Under the pieces are notes generated by a model. The model had not been told where the DNA came from and made no database searches. It saw nothing but the letters and a program-made list of their open reading frames with translations. From Leishmania martiniquensis (taxonomy: Eukaryota; Euglenozoa; Kinetoplastea; Trypanosomatida; Trypanosomatidae): a DNA stretch of 64,000 nt. Shown one piece after another: positions 40,031 through 50,643 of this stretch; the first letter of the stretch is position 1; every line of letters starts with the position of its first letter. The position numbers and the translations under genes are program-made. The DNA is taken from NCBI RefSeq assembly GCF_017916325.1, contig NC_090169.1, forward strand, positions 1,314,501 to 1,378,500. The letters are read 5' to 3'.

Positions 40031-41087
40031 GGCCCGCGCCGTGACCTCGAAAGAGGAGGCAAAAGGGTGTGTGTGTGTGTGTCTGATAGCGCGTCTGGTG
40101 ACATCCTCTGAAGCACGTGCTGACCAGGGATGGCATGGAGGGTAGAAAATAGCGTGCTGTGTGCCAGGTCGGCTCTGGCTCGCAATCGGGCTGTTGCTTC
40201 ACTCTCTTTCCCCTTCCTTATTTCTTGGCGCGCACACACACACACGCGTGCAGATGCAGAGCGCGCTCATCTCAGCTTTTTTACGCCTCGCAGTTCCTCC
40301 TCGCGCGCTCACACAGGCACGAAGTGGACAAGAAAATTCAACCACCGCAAACGTAGCGTTGGGCTGCTGCCTTTGTGTTGGCAGAGACTCGGCGGGATGA
40401 TGGCGCACCTCCTCAGGTTATGTTGCCGTTCTCGGGAATCATAGAGATGCTCCTCGGGAACGCTCCTCCTTTCACTGATGGCTCGCACTCTTCTATCAAG
40501 GCCAACGGTTATAATGTTTGGCGGGACTCGCTTTCGAAAACGAATCTCCTTTTTCACCCCCCCCATGTAGACGGTGGATCGATCCTTTCGCTGCTGCGCA
40601 TCTTCACCGCTGCTGGCCGCATGCCTGCGTGCCTGCGGGTTCCTGCGCGTGTGGTGGCAAGAGGGGAGGGTGCAGTGACTCTCTTGGGCGAGTCAGGGGA
40701 CATCTCTGTCGATCCGCTCCATCCTTGCAAAAGGAGAAAGAGAGAGATGCATGCCTCACCCACATCAGCGCTTATGTTCAGCAACAACAACAGAACGGTG
40801 AGGCATGCATGCAGAGACATCCTCACGCCTTCCGAGACCTTCACACGCTTTCCCCCTCTCTCTTTCTTTTTGCCGAACCGCCTCGGTATCCGCCCCGCGC
40901 CCCCCCCCCGTTCTCTTTTCGTGCTCCGTGAGTTTCAGCCCGTCTTTCCCTTCTTCTTCCGCTTCTCCCTATCCCCCTCTCTTTCCCATCTCCGCGCGTG
41001 CGCCGGTTGCTGTCGGCGTGGCGTCGCTCGTCTTTCCATAGCCATCCGAAAGCGGAGAACACCCACACGTAGTCTTGCACAAACAGC
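40031..41087. other. Intergenic spacer
   Basis: No supported gene. A GT run lies at 40068-40083. The last 200 bases are a strong TC tract ending in a candidate acceptor. Confidence 0.65.
40921..41041 (+). promoter_or_regulatory. Polypyrimidine tract and probable spliced-leader acceptor
   Basis: TC-rich stretches (about 40938-40990 and 41028-41037) are followed by TAG ending at 41041, 46 nt upstream of the epimerase ATG. Confidence 0.5.
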
Positions 41088-41993
41088 ATGGTCTCTTTCA
41101 CGCCCGACCCCCGCGGGCGCAACAGCATCACCGTCCACAACGAAGACGGCTCTAGCATTACTGTCTTCGAGCAAGGCGCGCACCTCAGCAGCTGGAAAAC
41201 GAAGGACGGGAAGGAGCACATCTACCTCAGCCCTAAAGCCGTCTTTGCCGACCGTACCGCCCTTCGCGGTGGGGTGCCGCTCATCTTTCCGCAGTTCGGC
41301 GCCTATGGCCCACTCTTGCCGTCGCACGGCTTTGCGCGCATCCGTCCGTGGTGCATCGAAAGCGTCCAAAATGGGAAAGCGGCCTTCTCATTGCGCGTAG
41401 CGCTGTTCGAGCTTCTGCCGGAAGGTGCCGCCCTCACTGACGCCCCGCAGAACGCCGTCAGCCTGCTGTACACGATTGACTTCAGCAACACTGAGTTGAA
41501 GCTGCACATGAAGGTAATGAACATGAGTGAAGAGCAGCCGGCACCGTTTCAGTTTGCCTTCCACACCTATTTTGCCGTGTCCAGCATTTCTCAGACGGTG
41601 ATCAACGGCGTCAACCGCTCGCCTTTCATCGACAACACTAAGGCGTGCGGCAACCCGCAGACGCCGCCGAGCCCGCCAGAGTCGCTGTGGACCATTCACG
41701 GCGAGCACGACCGCATTTACCCCGGTCAAGCGTGCGCCATTGTCCTCCAAGACCTCGGTGCGAAGAAGGCGCTGCAAATCTCCAGCCCGAACCTGAGTGA
41801 CGTGTGCCTCTGGAACCCCGGCCCAGACAAGTGCGCGGCGATGAAGGACATGCCGCCGGATGGCTACCAGCACTTTGTATGCGTGGAGCACGGAAACATG
41901 CTCAAGAAGGTGCTGGTGCCGCCCTCCTCGAGTTGGACGGGCACGCAGGAGATTACAATATTGGCGGAAGGCCCTTGCGATTCAAACATATAG
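41088..41993 (+). CDS. Glucose-6-phosphate 1-epimerase (hexose-6-phosphate mutarotase)
   Basis: 301 residues from the ATG at 41088, the usual length for the YeaD/YMR099c branch of aldose 1-epimerases. Recognisable blocks are 'VFEQGAHLSSWKTKDGKEHI' with 'YLSP', 'GGVPLIFPQFG', the catalytic-region His H80 in 'LPSHGFAR' with R84, H159 in 'FAFHTYFAVS', and a Glu at 267 in 'FVCVEHGN' near the C-terminus, the likely general base. The enzyme interconverts alpha and beta anomers of hexose 6-phosphates, feeding glycolysis and the pentose-phosphate pathway. In trypanosomatids those steps are partly glycosomal. The C-terminus is S-N-I, which is at best a very weak PTS1 variant, so location is open. All active-site blocks look intact. 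Confidence 0.93.
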   Translation: MVSFTPDPRGRNSITVHNEDGSSITVFEQGAHLSSWKTKDGKEHIYLSPKAVFADRTALRGGVPLIFPQFGAYGPLLPSHGFARIRPWCIESVQNGKAAFSLRVALFELLPEGAALTDAPQNAVSLLYTIDFSNTELKLHMKVMNMSEEQPAPFQFAFHTYFAVSSISQTVINGVNRSPFIDNTKACGNPQTPPSPPESLWTIHGEHDRIYPGQACAIVLQDLGAKKALQISSPNLSDVCLWNPGPDKCAAMKDMPPDGYQHFVCVEHGNMLKKVLVPPSSSWTGTQEITILAEGPCDSNI

Positions 41994-42959
41994 ACACTGT
42001 CCTTAACGCCACAAAAGGAAGCGGGGCGGACGTGCTCCCCCACGAGGTATGCGCCTCTGCATCCTTGAGCGCCTCCTGCGCCTATCCTTGCTGACGAACC
42101 TATCAATCTAGCTATATATATATATATGCTGTCTTTCCCCTTCGGCGTCGCCATCGACACGCTGCAAGCGTGGCAGCGGGTGCGTTGGTGCAGTGTCTCC
42201 GCCGTAGGCTGACGGGCCGGCTGATGTACAGTTCTTTCGTACGCGGCATTCGCCAGTCCATCCCAGTGTCGTGACGGATCCGTACACGCCGGTGCACACG
42301 GATGGCACAAACACACACTCACAGATGAGTGAGCCTACGCTGACAAAGCTGAGGAAGCATTGGAAGACAACAACTTAACGGTGCCTCGTGCCGGCTCACC
42401 TATCCCCTTATCGAGAGCGTCGCTGGCACATTTGTACTTGTAGTGCTCTCAAGAAGTGCCCCGCTTCTTTTTCTTTTCTGCGGTGGATGACGTATTCTTC
42501 GCTTACGCATCGGGGGCGGGAATTCTGAAATGCTGAGCTTTTGTGCGCTCGCGTGTGGAAGCCCCTTATTTCGGAGGTCACCTCAGTGCACGGTGTGGGG
42601 GCTCTGTGCTCATTCTGTGCGTGAGAGGGCGCCATGCAGCCCCCTTCCCCTCCTACCCACATCTCCCCCTTCCCCATCCCCGTGCCCATGTCACAGTATC
42701 TCTAGCGGTGATGGACTCAGGCACATACGATAGGAGTCAAGCAGCTGAGCCATGGGGTGGTTACGTTGGTGAGCGGTGCGGGTCTACACGGCGTTGCGTC
42801 GCAGATATCGCTGGCGGTGCGCAGGTGCGCGCCATGCATGTGATCTGCGAAATGTCAAAGCAGTTTGGCATCCAACGCGGCGAATGCACCACGTGGCCGC
42901 TGGCCTGCTGCGAGTTGCTGTGCCGTGGCGTGAGAGGCGGGGGCGGGTAGCATTTCGGT

Positions 42960-43060
42960 CAGACGCCATGCTCCGCTGGCCGCGTCGGCGCATGGCTGTA
43001 TGCCGTGTGTCTCTCTGCGTGGCTACTTCGCGCCACCAGGCGAGGTGGGATCGGGAGGGG
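42960..43060 (-). repeat. Diverged interspersed repeat, copy 2 (SIDER-like)
   Basis: The minus strand carries 'CCCACCTCGCCTGGTGGCG' (rightmost part near 43030-43050), followed by 'CACGCAGAGAGACACACGGC' and then CAGCCATGCGCC. This is the same block order and orientation as the copy near 8.6 kb. Similarity probably extends leftward to about 42740, where the minus strand reads 'CCCCATGGCTCAGC', but I could not align it reliably. Confidence 0.5.
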
Positions 43061-44041
43061 GGAAGGGGGACGTATATGACCCGGCGGAGAGGCGCTGCGG
43101 AAGTTGTGAGGAGTTCTCACGCGTGTGTGGTGCGGCAGAGAAGAGCGGAGGTGTTTGCGTCTGTGTGTCTGACTTGACGTGCTCTTTATTGCGTCGGCCG
43201 TGTGGGAGGGGGGAAGGTTCTTGGCCTGAGGTCTTGCGCGCGTGCACTCATATAACGTCATTAGTGCACATGGATGGATTCGGGTGAGTGTTACCCTCCT
43301 TTCTCTCGCCGTTTTATTCTCTCGGCAACGGACGCTGATGGGTCGGCTTAACAGGTTTGTTTTGCTGGCGCAGGCCCTCTTGCTGTGTCCTCAACACCAT
43401 TGCTTTTTTCCCTGAGAGCGCCGCGGCAGACGCGTTTTTTGTGTCGCGGCCATTGCAGACCTCACACCTGCCGCGCCCGCCAGCGGCCTACTCTATCAAA
43501 ATCCGTCCCCACCCAACGACATGCAGTCACATATCAGCGGAAGAGATGTCGGCCTCACACCTGAGGGGAACCGAACAAAAAGAGAGGGCACGGGAACGTT
43601 CGGTGCGCGTTTCTGCGTTTGAAGGAAAAGAGGAGGAAGGGCCGCAGCAGTCTCCCGCAACGAACGCGATACCTCCGAGCAGGAACTCAAAGCAGAGTAA
43701 GCACCCTTAAGAGAGCAAGCACTTCTTGGGGTGCATTTCGAGTCCGGGCGTGCCCCCACCACCACCAACCCTTCTCTCTCTTCCCCCGACTCTCCTGCCA
43801 ACACGTTTGGCAGCCTTCCCGGGTCTTTTTTTGGAGGGGCAAGCTCACTCAAAGCGTACGGCCTTACGTCGCCATGGGGAAGTGATCCACACGAGGGTCG
43901 GCGCCCCCCATTCCTTGCGGCATTTTTGCTCCCTCGTCTGTTCCCCTCACCACGCATGCACTCTTCCCCCTTGTCAGCTCCACTCTCATCCTGCGCTGTC
44001 TCCTCTTTCTTTTCTCACGTTCTCCTCCCCCCACACCTCTG

Positions 44042-44072
<31 letters not shown>

Positions 44073-46928
44073 CTGCGTGTTTGAGTGCGACCTCCCCTCA
44101 CCCGGCCAACAGAAACATTTTACCGCCTATCACGACGCGAGAAGAGATTAAAACACGCACACAGGCGATTTCTCCTTTTTCCCTCTCTCTTCTTTCGCTC
44201 GTTTGCTTCCTCTCTGGGTGTCACTGACTGTTGTTGCTCCCTCATTCTCCCTCGTTCCCTCCCTGTTTCACTATTTCTGCAGCAGCTTGTCACCGCGCGT
44301 GGTGGTTCCCGAATCGAAGCACTCGCTCCATCGCCTTCTCGTACGCTACGAACACATACACGCACGCGCACTTTACATCACCTCCCGTCTCCCCTTTCCT
44401 CTACTCGCTCGCCCTCTCTCGCTCTCTCTCTCCGTGTAACTGGCGTCCGGTACGTCTTCAGCGGGGACGGCAGTTGCCTTTGAGGTTAGGCATTCAAGAG
44501 AAAAAGAACGAAGCGGCCGTTCGCTGCAGCGGTGTGCGGTTTGGGAGGGAGTCCTCTATCTTGCCGATTCGTGTCCTTATATACTTGGCTTCTTGCTTTC
44601 ATAGGGACCACGCATACCATCGCGATTCCGTCTCTCTGGACCCCCCCTTCTCACACGCACACACACACACACGTCCCCTCCACCCTGCTTCTTTTCCTTC
44701 TCTTTCCCTCTCCCACTCGCTAGGGGTTAGCCAACGTGTTAAGGCAAAATCTACGCGGCACAAGTACGTCATCTCTTTTTCAGGCGCTCAAGACACAACT
44801 ACCCGGGCTTAAACTCGCTCCACAAACGCAACCTGCAAGCGCAGCCCTCCCTTTTTCCCCCAGCCCCGACTCCCGAGCACACATACAAAAGAGGGAAGCG
44901 AGTAGGCGCGCCGCATTCTTTTCTGCTCTTCGCTGTCTCTTCTCCCTCTCTCGCGGAAAGGGCTCAGTGGCTTTAGTCGCTCGTTTTTTTTCTGTGCGTT
45001 TTGTGTGCAAGTGTGCGTGTGCTTTTTTTTTCGACAGAGGTCCAAAACAGAACGGAAAGCAGAGAAGGGAAAGAGTGCATAGCTCATTCTTTTCTTGACT
45101 TGTTCCCCCCTCTCCCCCTTCGCGCGCCCGTTGTCGCGGGCACGGACGCTTCCTTAGACGTGTACATGTGTAGGGCGGTTCCCGCTCGCATCTCCTGTTT
45201 GTGTAATATTGGCTCACCCCTATCCCTCTAGTCTTCTGCTGCCGGTGTTGTGCCTCTCCGCTCTTACGTTATTCGCATCCTCTTGGGACTCGGTACACAC
45301 ACCCTCCCTCCCTCCCCCTTCCCCCCTCAGCCTCGTTCTCACAAATTATTTTTTTTCTTTCCCTATTATCACTTCTCTGGCTGCTCAGCAAAGTCATCGG
45401 GCACACGCTCTATTCTTCGACTCTCAGTCTTCATCCTCTTTCTCTTGGTGTTTGAAATCTATCCCCATCCTCGCTTTTCTCGCTGTCCTCAATCTACACG
45501 CCGTCTACTCTCTTCGCGGGCCCACCTACAGCTCTTCGTCTTCTGTGCTTTTTACAACCTCCACGGCTCACTCCTCCTCCCGAACCACTCTTTCCGTGTT
45601 GGGGCTCTTTTTGTGGTGTTTGCGGTGTCTTTGGTGCCTCTGTGCGTGCGTCCTTTTTCCCGTCTTCGATCCCTACTTTTATATTGTTGTACATTTCACT
45701 TTTTTTTCTCACGCTTGCTTGAATTGGGCGCTTCACGCTACGCTTTTCTGCTTCTTCTTGCTTTTGTTTTTGTTTTCGGAGCTGCTGTCGTGTGCGTATG
45801 AGAGAGTGTGAGTACCCTTCTCGTGTGTGGTGTTGAGCTGTCTTCCCGCGCCTGCCGTTTATCTCGCCCTCTGTTCGCCTTTTCCGTTTTCCCTTCCGTC
45901 TCCCTTGATGCTTGAGTTGACGCACTACCGTCCCTGTGGTGTCTTTCTGCGCCTTTGAATACTGGAAGCTCTCATAAGACACCCCGCCCCCCCCCACACA
46001 CACACACATCCACTCCCTTGCCCCCGCCTCTGACAGGCACTTTCGCTTACGCAGTCCCTTGCCTCACCACAGGTTCGCGCTCTTTTTTTCTTGTCGAGCT
46101 TGTGTCTTTCGCTTCCCGAGCACAAATAATCACGTCGCTCGTGTCGTCTCTGCCCAGCCTGTTTCTCCGCGACTCTCGCGCTTCCGTCATTTTTGAGGTT
46201 TCTGAGAGAGCGCCGTACACCGGTTGCGGGAAATCGTATCCACTCGTAAGCGCCTTCCAGCACTCCCACAATCAGGCAGGAACAGAGAGCTATACGTCTG
46301 TATCTCTGCAAGTAATCCAGTGTGAGTAGGGCGTCTTCTGTGTTCAGCTCTCGTGCCCTTTTTTTGTGTGTGGCTTGCGCTCTTGCCATTCCATTCTCCT
46401 TTGCGCCTCTAATCCTTTCCTTCCCTCCCTCTTGGGCATTTCCATTGTGTCTTCGTGCTCGTGCGTGCGTCATCGTGGGCCCTTTTCCACTCCGTTTGTC
46501 TTTAGCTTTCCTGTTTACCGTTTACGCTGCTGAGTTCGTAAGCGAGACGGAGACCGACAGCCTGTCGTCACCGCTGCCGCAAGGGTCACTCACAGGCGCT
46601 CTGTCTTAGCGTTCCCTACCGCCTCCTCTCTCTCCCCCTCTCTCTCGCTTCGACCTTCCGGTTGCACTCCGAGGCCCTGCCGTGCCTGTCTCTCTGACTG
46701 GTCGTTGCCGTTTCCGCTGTGCCCTTTGGTTATGTATTTCTTCTGCTGCGGCATATTTCTTCTCTTGCTCCTGTTTCCGTTTCTGCCGAAGGTTTATACC
46801 AACATCCAGAAGCATTGTCAGTCGCGCACTAAAGTGCAGTCAAACGTCAGACATACCCTCCCCCTTTCTCCATTTCTCCCTGCCCATACTCTTCATCCTT
46901 CTTCCATACTTCAGAAGATACAGCGGCT

Positions 46929-46949
46929 CCCCACCCCCACCCCCACCCC
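46929..46949 (-). other. Potential G-quadruplex / i-motif block
   Basis: On the + strand the sequence is C4-A-C5-A-C5-A-C4. The minus strand therefore has four G tracts with single-base loops, the most stable class of predicted G-quadruplex. Confidence 0.75.
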
Positions 46950-48471
46950 TCTCCTGTTGGATCGTTTTCATTTGTCGCTGAGCTACGAAATCAACGCACT
47001 CTCTTGACATCATTGCGTGAGAGCTGGAAGTTGTGTTCGCCCACGAAACGCCAGCGCGCACGCACGCGAGCGCACCCAGGAAGAGCCACTCATTCACTCA
47101 AAGGCCTTCAGAACTAAAGCCGTAGAGGAGGAAGAGCGGCCTCGCTACACCGTTGTGCTTCGCCTTTCCCCTTTCCTCGAGTACCTTCCGGGAGAGCAGC
47201 CATACGAAAGGAGAAGTAGGCGCAAGTGTTGGGAGGAAACAGGCCAAAACGACGCGCATCGCGGTGGTTGTTGAGCAGCCAAGCGGAGATAGATTACGCG
47301 CACGCGTCTGGTTGTGGACAGACCTCCAATTTTGGAAGTATTGACGCTGGCTAACAGCAAAGCAAAAAGAGAAGGTGCAGAGGATCACACGACGTGTTGG
47401 CGCAGACGGCGTATTCGTCCCACAGCCCCTTCCCTCTCGCCCTACTCTCGGTGGTACCCCGTCGCAGACCTACCTCGCCCACATTCGCACGCGCCTCCTT
47501 CATTTCCTCTTCATCCCTCTCTTCTCCTCCCCCCCACCTACCTACCCTCTCTCTCTCTGAGTTAGCCCTGCCTGTCGCCGTTTCGCTGGCGGAACGAAAA
47601 ACAAACGGGCACAGAAAGGAAAGCGTACACATACACTACGCACACAGAGCATTTGACTCGCCCTTCTTCCTTTTTTTCTTTCCTTTTCTTGGCTTTCACT
47701 CACATTTCTATCCCCCTCTTCCCCTCGTGCACCCGCCGTTTCGAGCTCTCTCACGCCCTTCCCTCCCTGTCTATTCTCTCTTCTTTAGCTCTCCACCGTG
47801 CGGTTGTCGTTTCGTCGTCCTTTTTCATTGTATAGGCGTCCGTGCGCTTCTGCTTCTCTCCCTTTCTGCGTGGGACTTTTACGTGTGTTTCTTGGATGCG
47901 CGAGGGGCCTTCTCCCGTACTCTTTTTTGGTGTTGATCCCACCCTCTTTTCTACTGTCTCCCTCCCCCTCCCTTCCCCTCCTCCAGACACGCAGAAGAGC
48001 GCGCACGCCGCATAAGGCACCCCCCTCTCGTCTCCTTTCCCTCGCACCTCGTCTTCCCTCACCCCTTTCCTCCCACTCCGCACACTGCTCTGCACCGCCC
48101 ATTGAACTCCTTCGAGACCCGTCTCTCTCTCTCTCTTTGTCCTTGTTCGCTTTCTTTCGGGCTGTCTGCACCTGTTTCTTTTTTTTTCCCTTCTCGCCTC
48201 TTTGAACACCACTGCACACTCGTATCGTATACTGAAAGTACCCGCTTGCACAAAGGCGTTGCAGTTGCTGTGGGTTCCATCAAGCGAAGACGAGAACTTG
48301 TGAAGAAGCGGAGAGACATCAGAGCTGGGCACGTCGACAGACACGTTACGCAAACAGTGAACTTCTGGTCAGCATCGTTACTCCCCACGCCCATTGACTT
48401 CCTTTCTTTTCCGCTGAAAAGCGCAACAGGGGGGCCACACAGGAGGGAGGAGGAGGAAAGCGACACTGAAA

Positions 48472-50643
48472 ATGTACCTTGGTTGTAATGATACCCTCGT
48501 AACATCCTTTGCCCTCGATGCCCTCCTCAACAAACTTGTCGCTGAGGTGTACGAGAAGCGGCCAGTCAGCTCTCAGCAAGTGCTCGAGATCATGCGAGAA
48601 TCGCTCGAGGGGCAGAAAATGCAGCAATGGTATTACTCCGAGACAGTCCGCACATTCAACGACGCTGTCAACTCCCTCACGCGCCGCGGCTTCCCGCTTC
48701 AGATAGCGTGCCCTCTGTACTTTCGAATCCCACAAGAGGACGGCGGTGTGCACGAGCTGTTCCGCTACGGCTCCGAAATTGCTGTGACGCCGAACAACTA
48801 CGACAATTTCGAGCTCATGCTGAAATGCTACAAAGCCGTAGTGAATCGCGAGCTGTCCCAGGAGGGCTACTACAACGCCGTGCGCCACCTGCTCCCCATC
48901 AGCGCCCACCGCAACTTGCTGAACGCCAGCTTCACCCCCATCATCAACTTCCTGCAAGAGTTTCTGCTCAATCCGTGCTCGCAGTGGGCCATCCAATCGG
49001 CCTCGGTGTGGAATCAGCTTGGGGTAACGTACGCGGTGCCGTTTGCCGGGAGACTTTTCGCGGTCGACCCAGCCAAGCCTGTCACAGCACCGGTGCCTTT
49101 CGAGGAGGCCAGTCGTTATGTGGAAATGGCCAGTGAACGCTGCAGAACGCTCAATAGTCTCCTGACGACGGGTGCATCGCTCAATGTCGTGCGAAAGGTC
49201 ACTGCTACGGCCGCCCCGCCACCTGTGGCGGAGCCTGGGGTAGCAGCGGCCGAGTCGGCGCCACCCGTTGCCCCCGTAGCCAGCAGTGCCGCCACAAGTG
49301 AGGAAGCAAGGCAGTGGGAGGCGTTTGAGGCCATCGGCCTCCGTCGCGAGTTGCTTGGCAACATGTCGTCTGCGGAGATTGAGTTTTGGAAGTACATTGT
49401 TCGACTGCGGCAGTCACCTTCGCAGATCCACGACATATCCTTCCACTTAGAATTCGGTCCACACCACATGGACCTCAAAGAGAACGGCCGCTTCATACCG
49501 GTGACCCGGCTGAACCTCAACCAGTTCATCGAGGCGGTCGTGGAGAAACAAGACGAAGTGCATAGGTATATAAACGAGGTCGCCCCTGGAACACCAACAC
49601 ACAGCCACGCGTCCAGGGAAGCAGGACCTGGTGATGAGGGGTTCGCCTGCCTCACTCGGCCCCCCGTGGCGGCCGCTAATACAGTGGCCACACGCCCCAT
49701 GCCCACGCCGCAGCGAAGCGTCAAAAACCCAGTGAGGCCACCGCGGACGGTTGGATCGGAGGCAGCCCCCGCTGCTGGCCACGCGCCGAGCGAAGCGCGC
49801 CGCGTAAATGAGGCGCGTCTCACATTACAAGACGCAGATTCCACGGTAGTGCGTTCTATCCTTGAGTTGCGCTCGCCGTATCAGCTCGGCAGGCTTACAA
49901 AGACGGAGCTGAATGCGCTGCAGTTGCGCTTTTGCCTGCCCTGCCGAGATGGGGTCTACAACCTGATCCCAAATGGTCGTCACATTCAGGTGGCGACGGG
50001 CAACATCGGCATTTTCCTCCAGTATGTCGAGGAGGAGAAGAGGCGTGTGGAGGCGCTAGTCGGTGTTGGAGCAGAGAGACGCTCAGGGCGCGCGCGGCCG
50101 CACTCTGGCGAGGCGGTGCCCGGTGGGTGCGGGTCCTCGAACGTCATGCAGAAAGACCCCGAGAGTGGCAACGGCATTCCTGAGCCTGCGGAGGGGGATG
50201 CGGGGTACTGGACTGACAAGAACGTGCTTGACATATGGACGTATGAATGCACGACCGAGTGTCTCTTAAAGTCCAGTATGTCACCTGAGGAAATAGTGCA
50301 GCAAACGCAGCTGCAGTGGGACACGAATTTTCTTAGTAGCAAGGATTGCCCCTACGCCCAATCTTCGGAGAGTGGATGTGCCATCGAGCCGAAGGACGTC
50401 AAGATATATCTGCGGCTCTTGCGCAGGCGTTTGCAATCAATTCGGTTGGCGATCTTGGATGCAGGAAAGTGCCCTCAGCAGCCGTCCGAGTGGGACAGTG
50501 CGGAGTGGGGCGAGGTGCACTCGTCTACATCGCCAGCGGGGCCCGCGCACGCTCTCCCTCCCACGGACGAGCATCTCATCATTTTCTCTCCCACGCACAA
50601 CACCGATGGTCTTTTGGCACCCCCGCAGTCACGAAAGCTGTAG
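48472..50643 (+). CDS. Protein of repeated HECT-N-lobe-like modules, no catalytic lobe
   Basis: 723 residues from the ATG at 48472. Three modules of about 80-90 residues share a pattern of two helices, then a beta pair and a short helix. The consensus ends L-x-F-x(n)-L-x-x-N-G-R-x-I-x-V-T/A-x-x-N. The modules are near 80-122 ('HELFRYGSEIAVTPNNYDNF'), 323-370 ('MDLKENGRFIPVTRLNLNQF') and 482-530 ('YNLIPNGRHIQVATGNIGIF'), with a degenerate fourth near 580-665. This resembles the HECT E3 N-lobe segment 'LDLTF...VELIPNGxxIPVTNENK'. No HECT C-lobe, no catalytic Cys loop and no conserved E2-binding region follow. Linkers are Ala/Pro-rich. The last 22 residues contain 'FSPTHNTDGLLAP', shared with the gene at 53.9 kb. 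A ubiquitin-pathway scaffold is a guess; the HECT relation is by eye. Confidence 0.85.
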   Translation: MYLGCNDTLVTSFALDALLNKLVAEVYEKRPVSSQQVLEIMRESLEGQKMQQWYYSETVRTFNDAVNSLTRRGFPLQIACPLYFRIPQEDGGVHELFRYGSEIAVTPNNYDNFELMLKCYKAVVNRELSQEGYYNAVRHLLPISAHRNLLNASFTPIINFLQEFLLNPCSQWAIQSASVWNQLGVTYAVPFAGRLFAVDPAKPVTAPVPFEEASRYVEMASERCRTLNSLLTTGASLNVVRKVTATAAPPPVAEPGVAAAESAPPVAPVASSAATSEEARQWEAFEAIGLRRELLGNMSSAEIEFWKYIVRLRQSPSQIHDISFHLEFGPHHMDLKENGRFIPVTRLNLNQFIEAVVEKQDEVHRYINEVAPGTPTHSHASREAGPGDEGFACLTRPPVAAANTVATRPMPTPQRSVKNPVRPPRTVGSEAAPAAGHAPSEARRVNEARLTLQDADSTVVRSILELRSPYQLGRLTKTELNALQLRFCLPCRDGVYNLIPNGRHIQVATGNIGIFLQYVEEEKRRVEALVGVGAERRSGRARPHSGEAVPGGCGSSNVMQKDPESGNGIPEPAEGDAGYWTDKNVLDIWTYECTTECLLKSSMSPEEIVQQTQLQWDTNFLSSKDCPYAQSSESGCAIEPKDVKIYLRLLRRRLQSIRLAILDAGKCPQQPSEWDSAEWGEVHSSTSPAGPAHALPPTDEHLIIFSPTHNTDGLLAPPQSRKL

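Larger units (their letters stand above)
41994..48471. other. Largest non-coding stretch (6.5 kb)
   Basis: No gene that I can support. It holds a TA run (42113-42127), a diverged repeat (about 42960-43060), a GT run (44039-44072), a C4AC5AC5AC4 block (46929-46949) and, from about 43.7 kb onward, an almost continuous pyrimidine-rich + strand. Frames up to 200 codons (for example 45209-45811) read as Ser/Leu/Phe/Cys-rich text and are rejected. A long epimerase 3' UTR, a long 5' UTR of the next gene, or unrecognised non-coding transcripts are possible. Confidence 0.65.

Noticed and set aside
45209..45811. 200-codon + strand frame in the large spacer
   Set aside because: Starts at TTG and translates to Ser/Leu/Phe/Cys-rich text expected from polypyrimidine DNA. 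It overlaps a similar frame in another phase.
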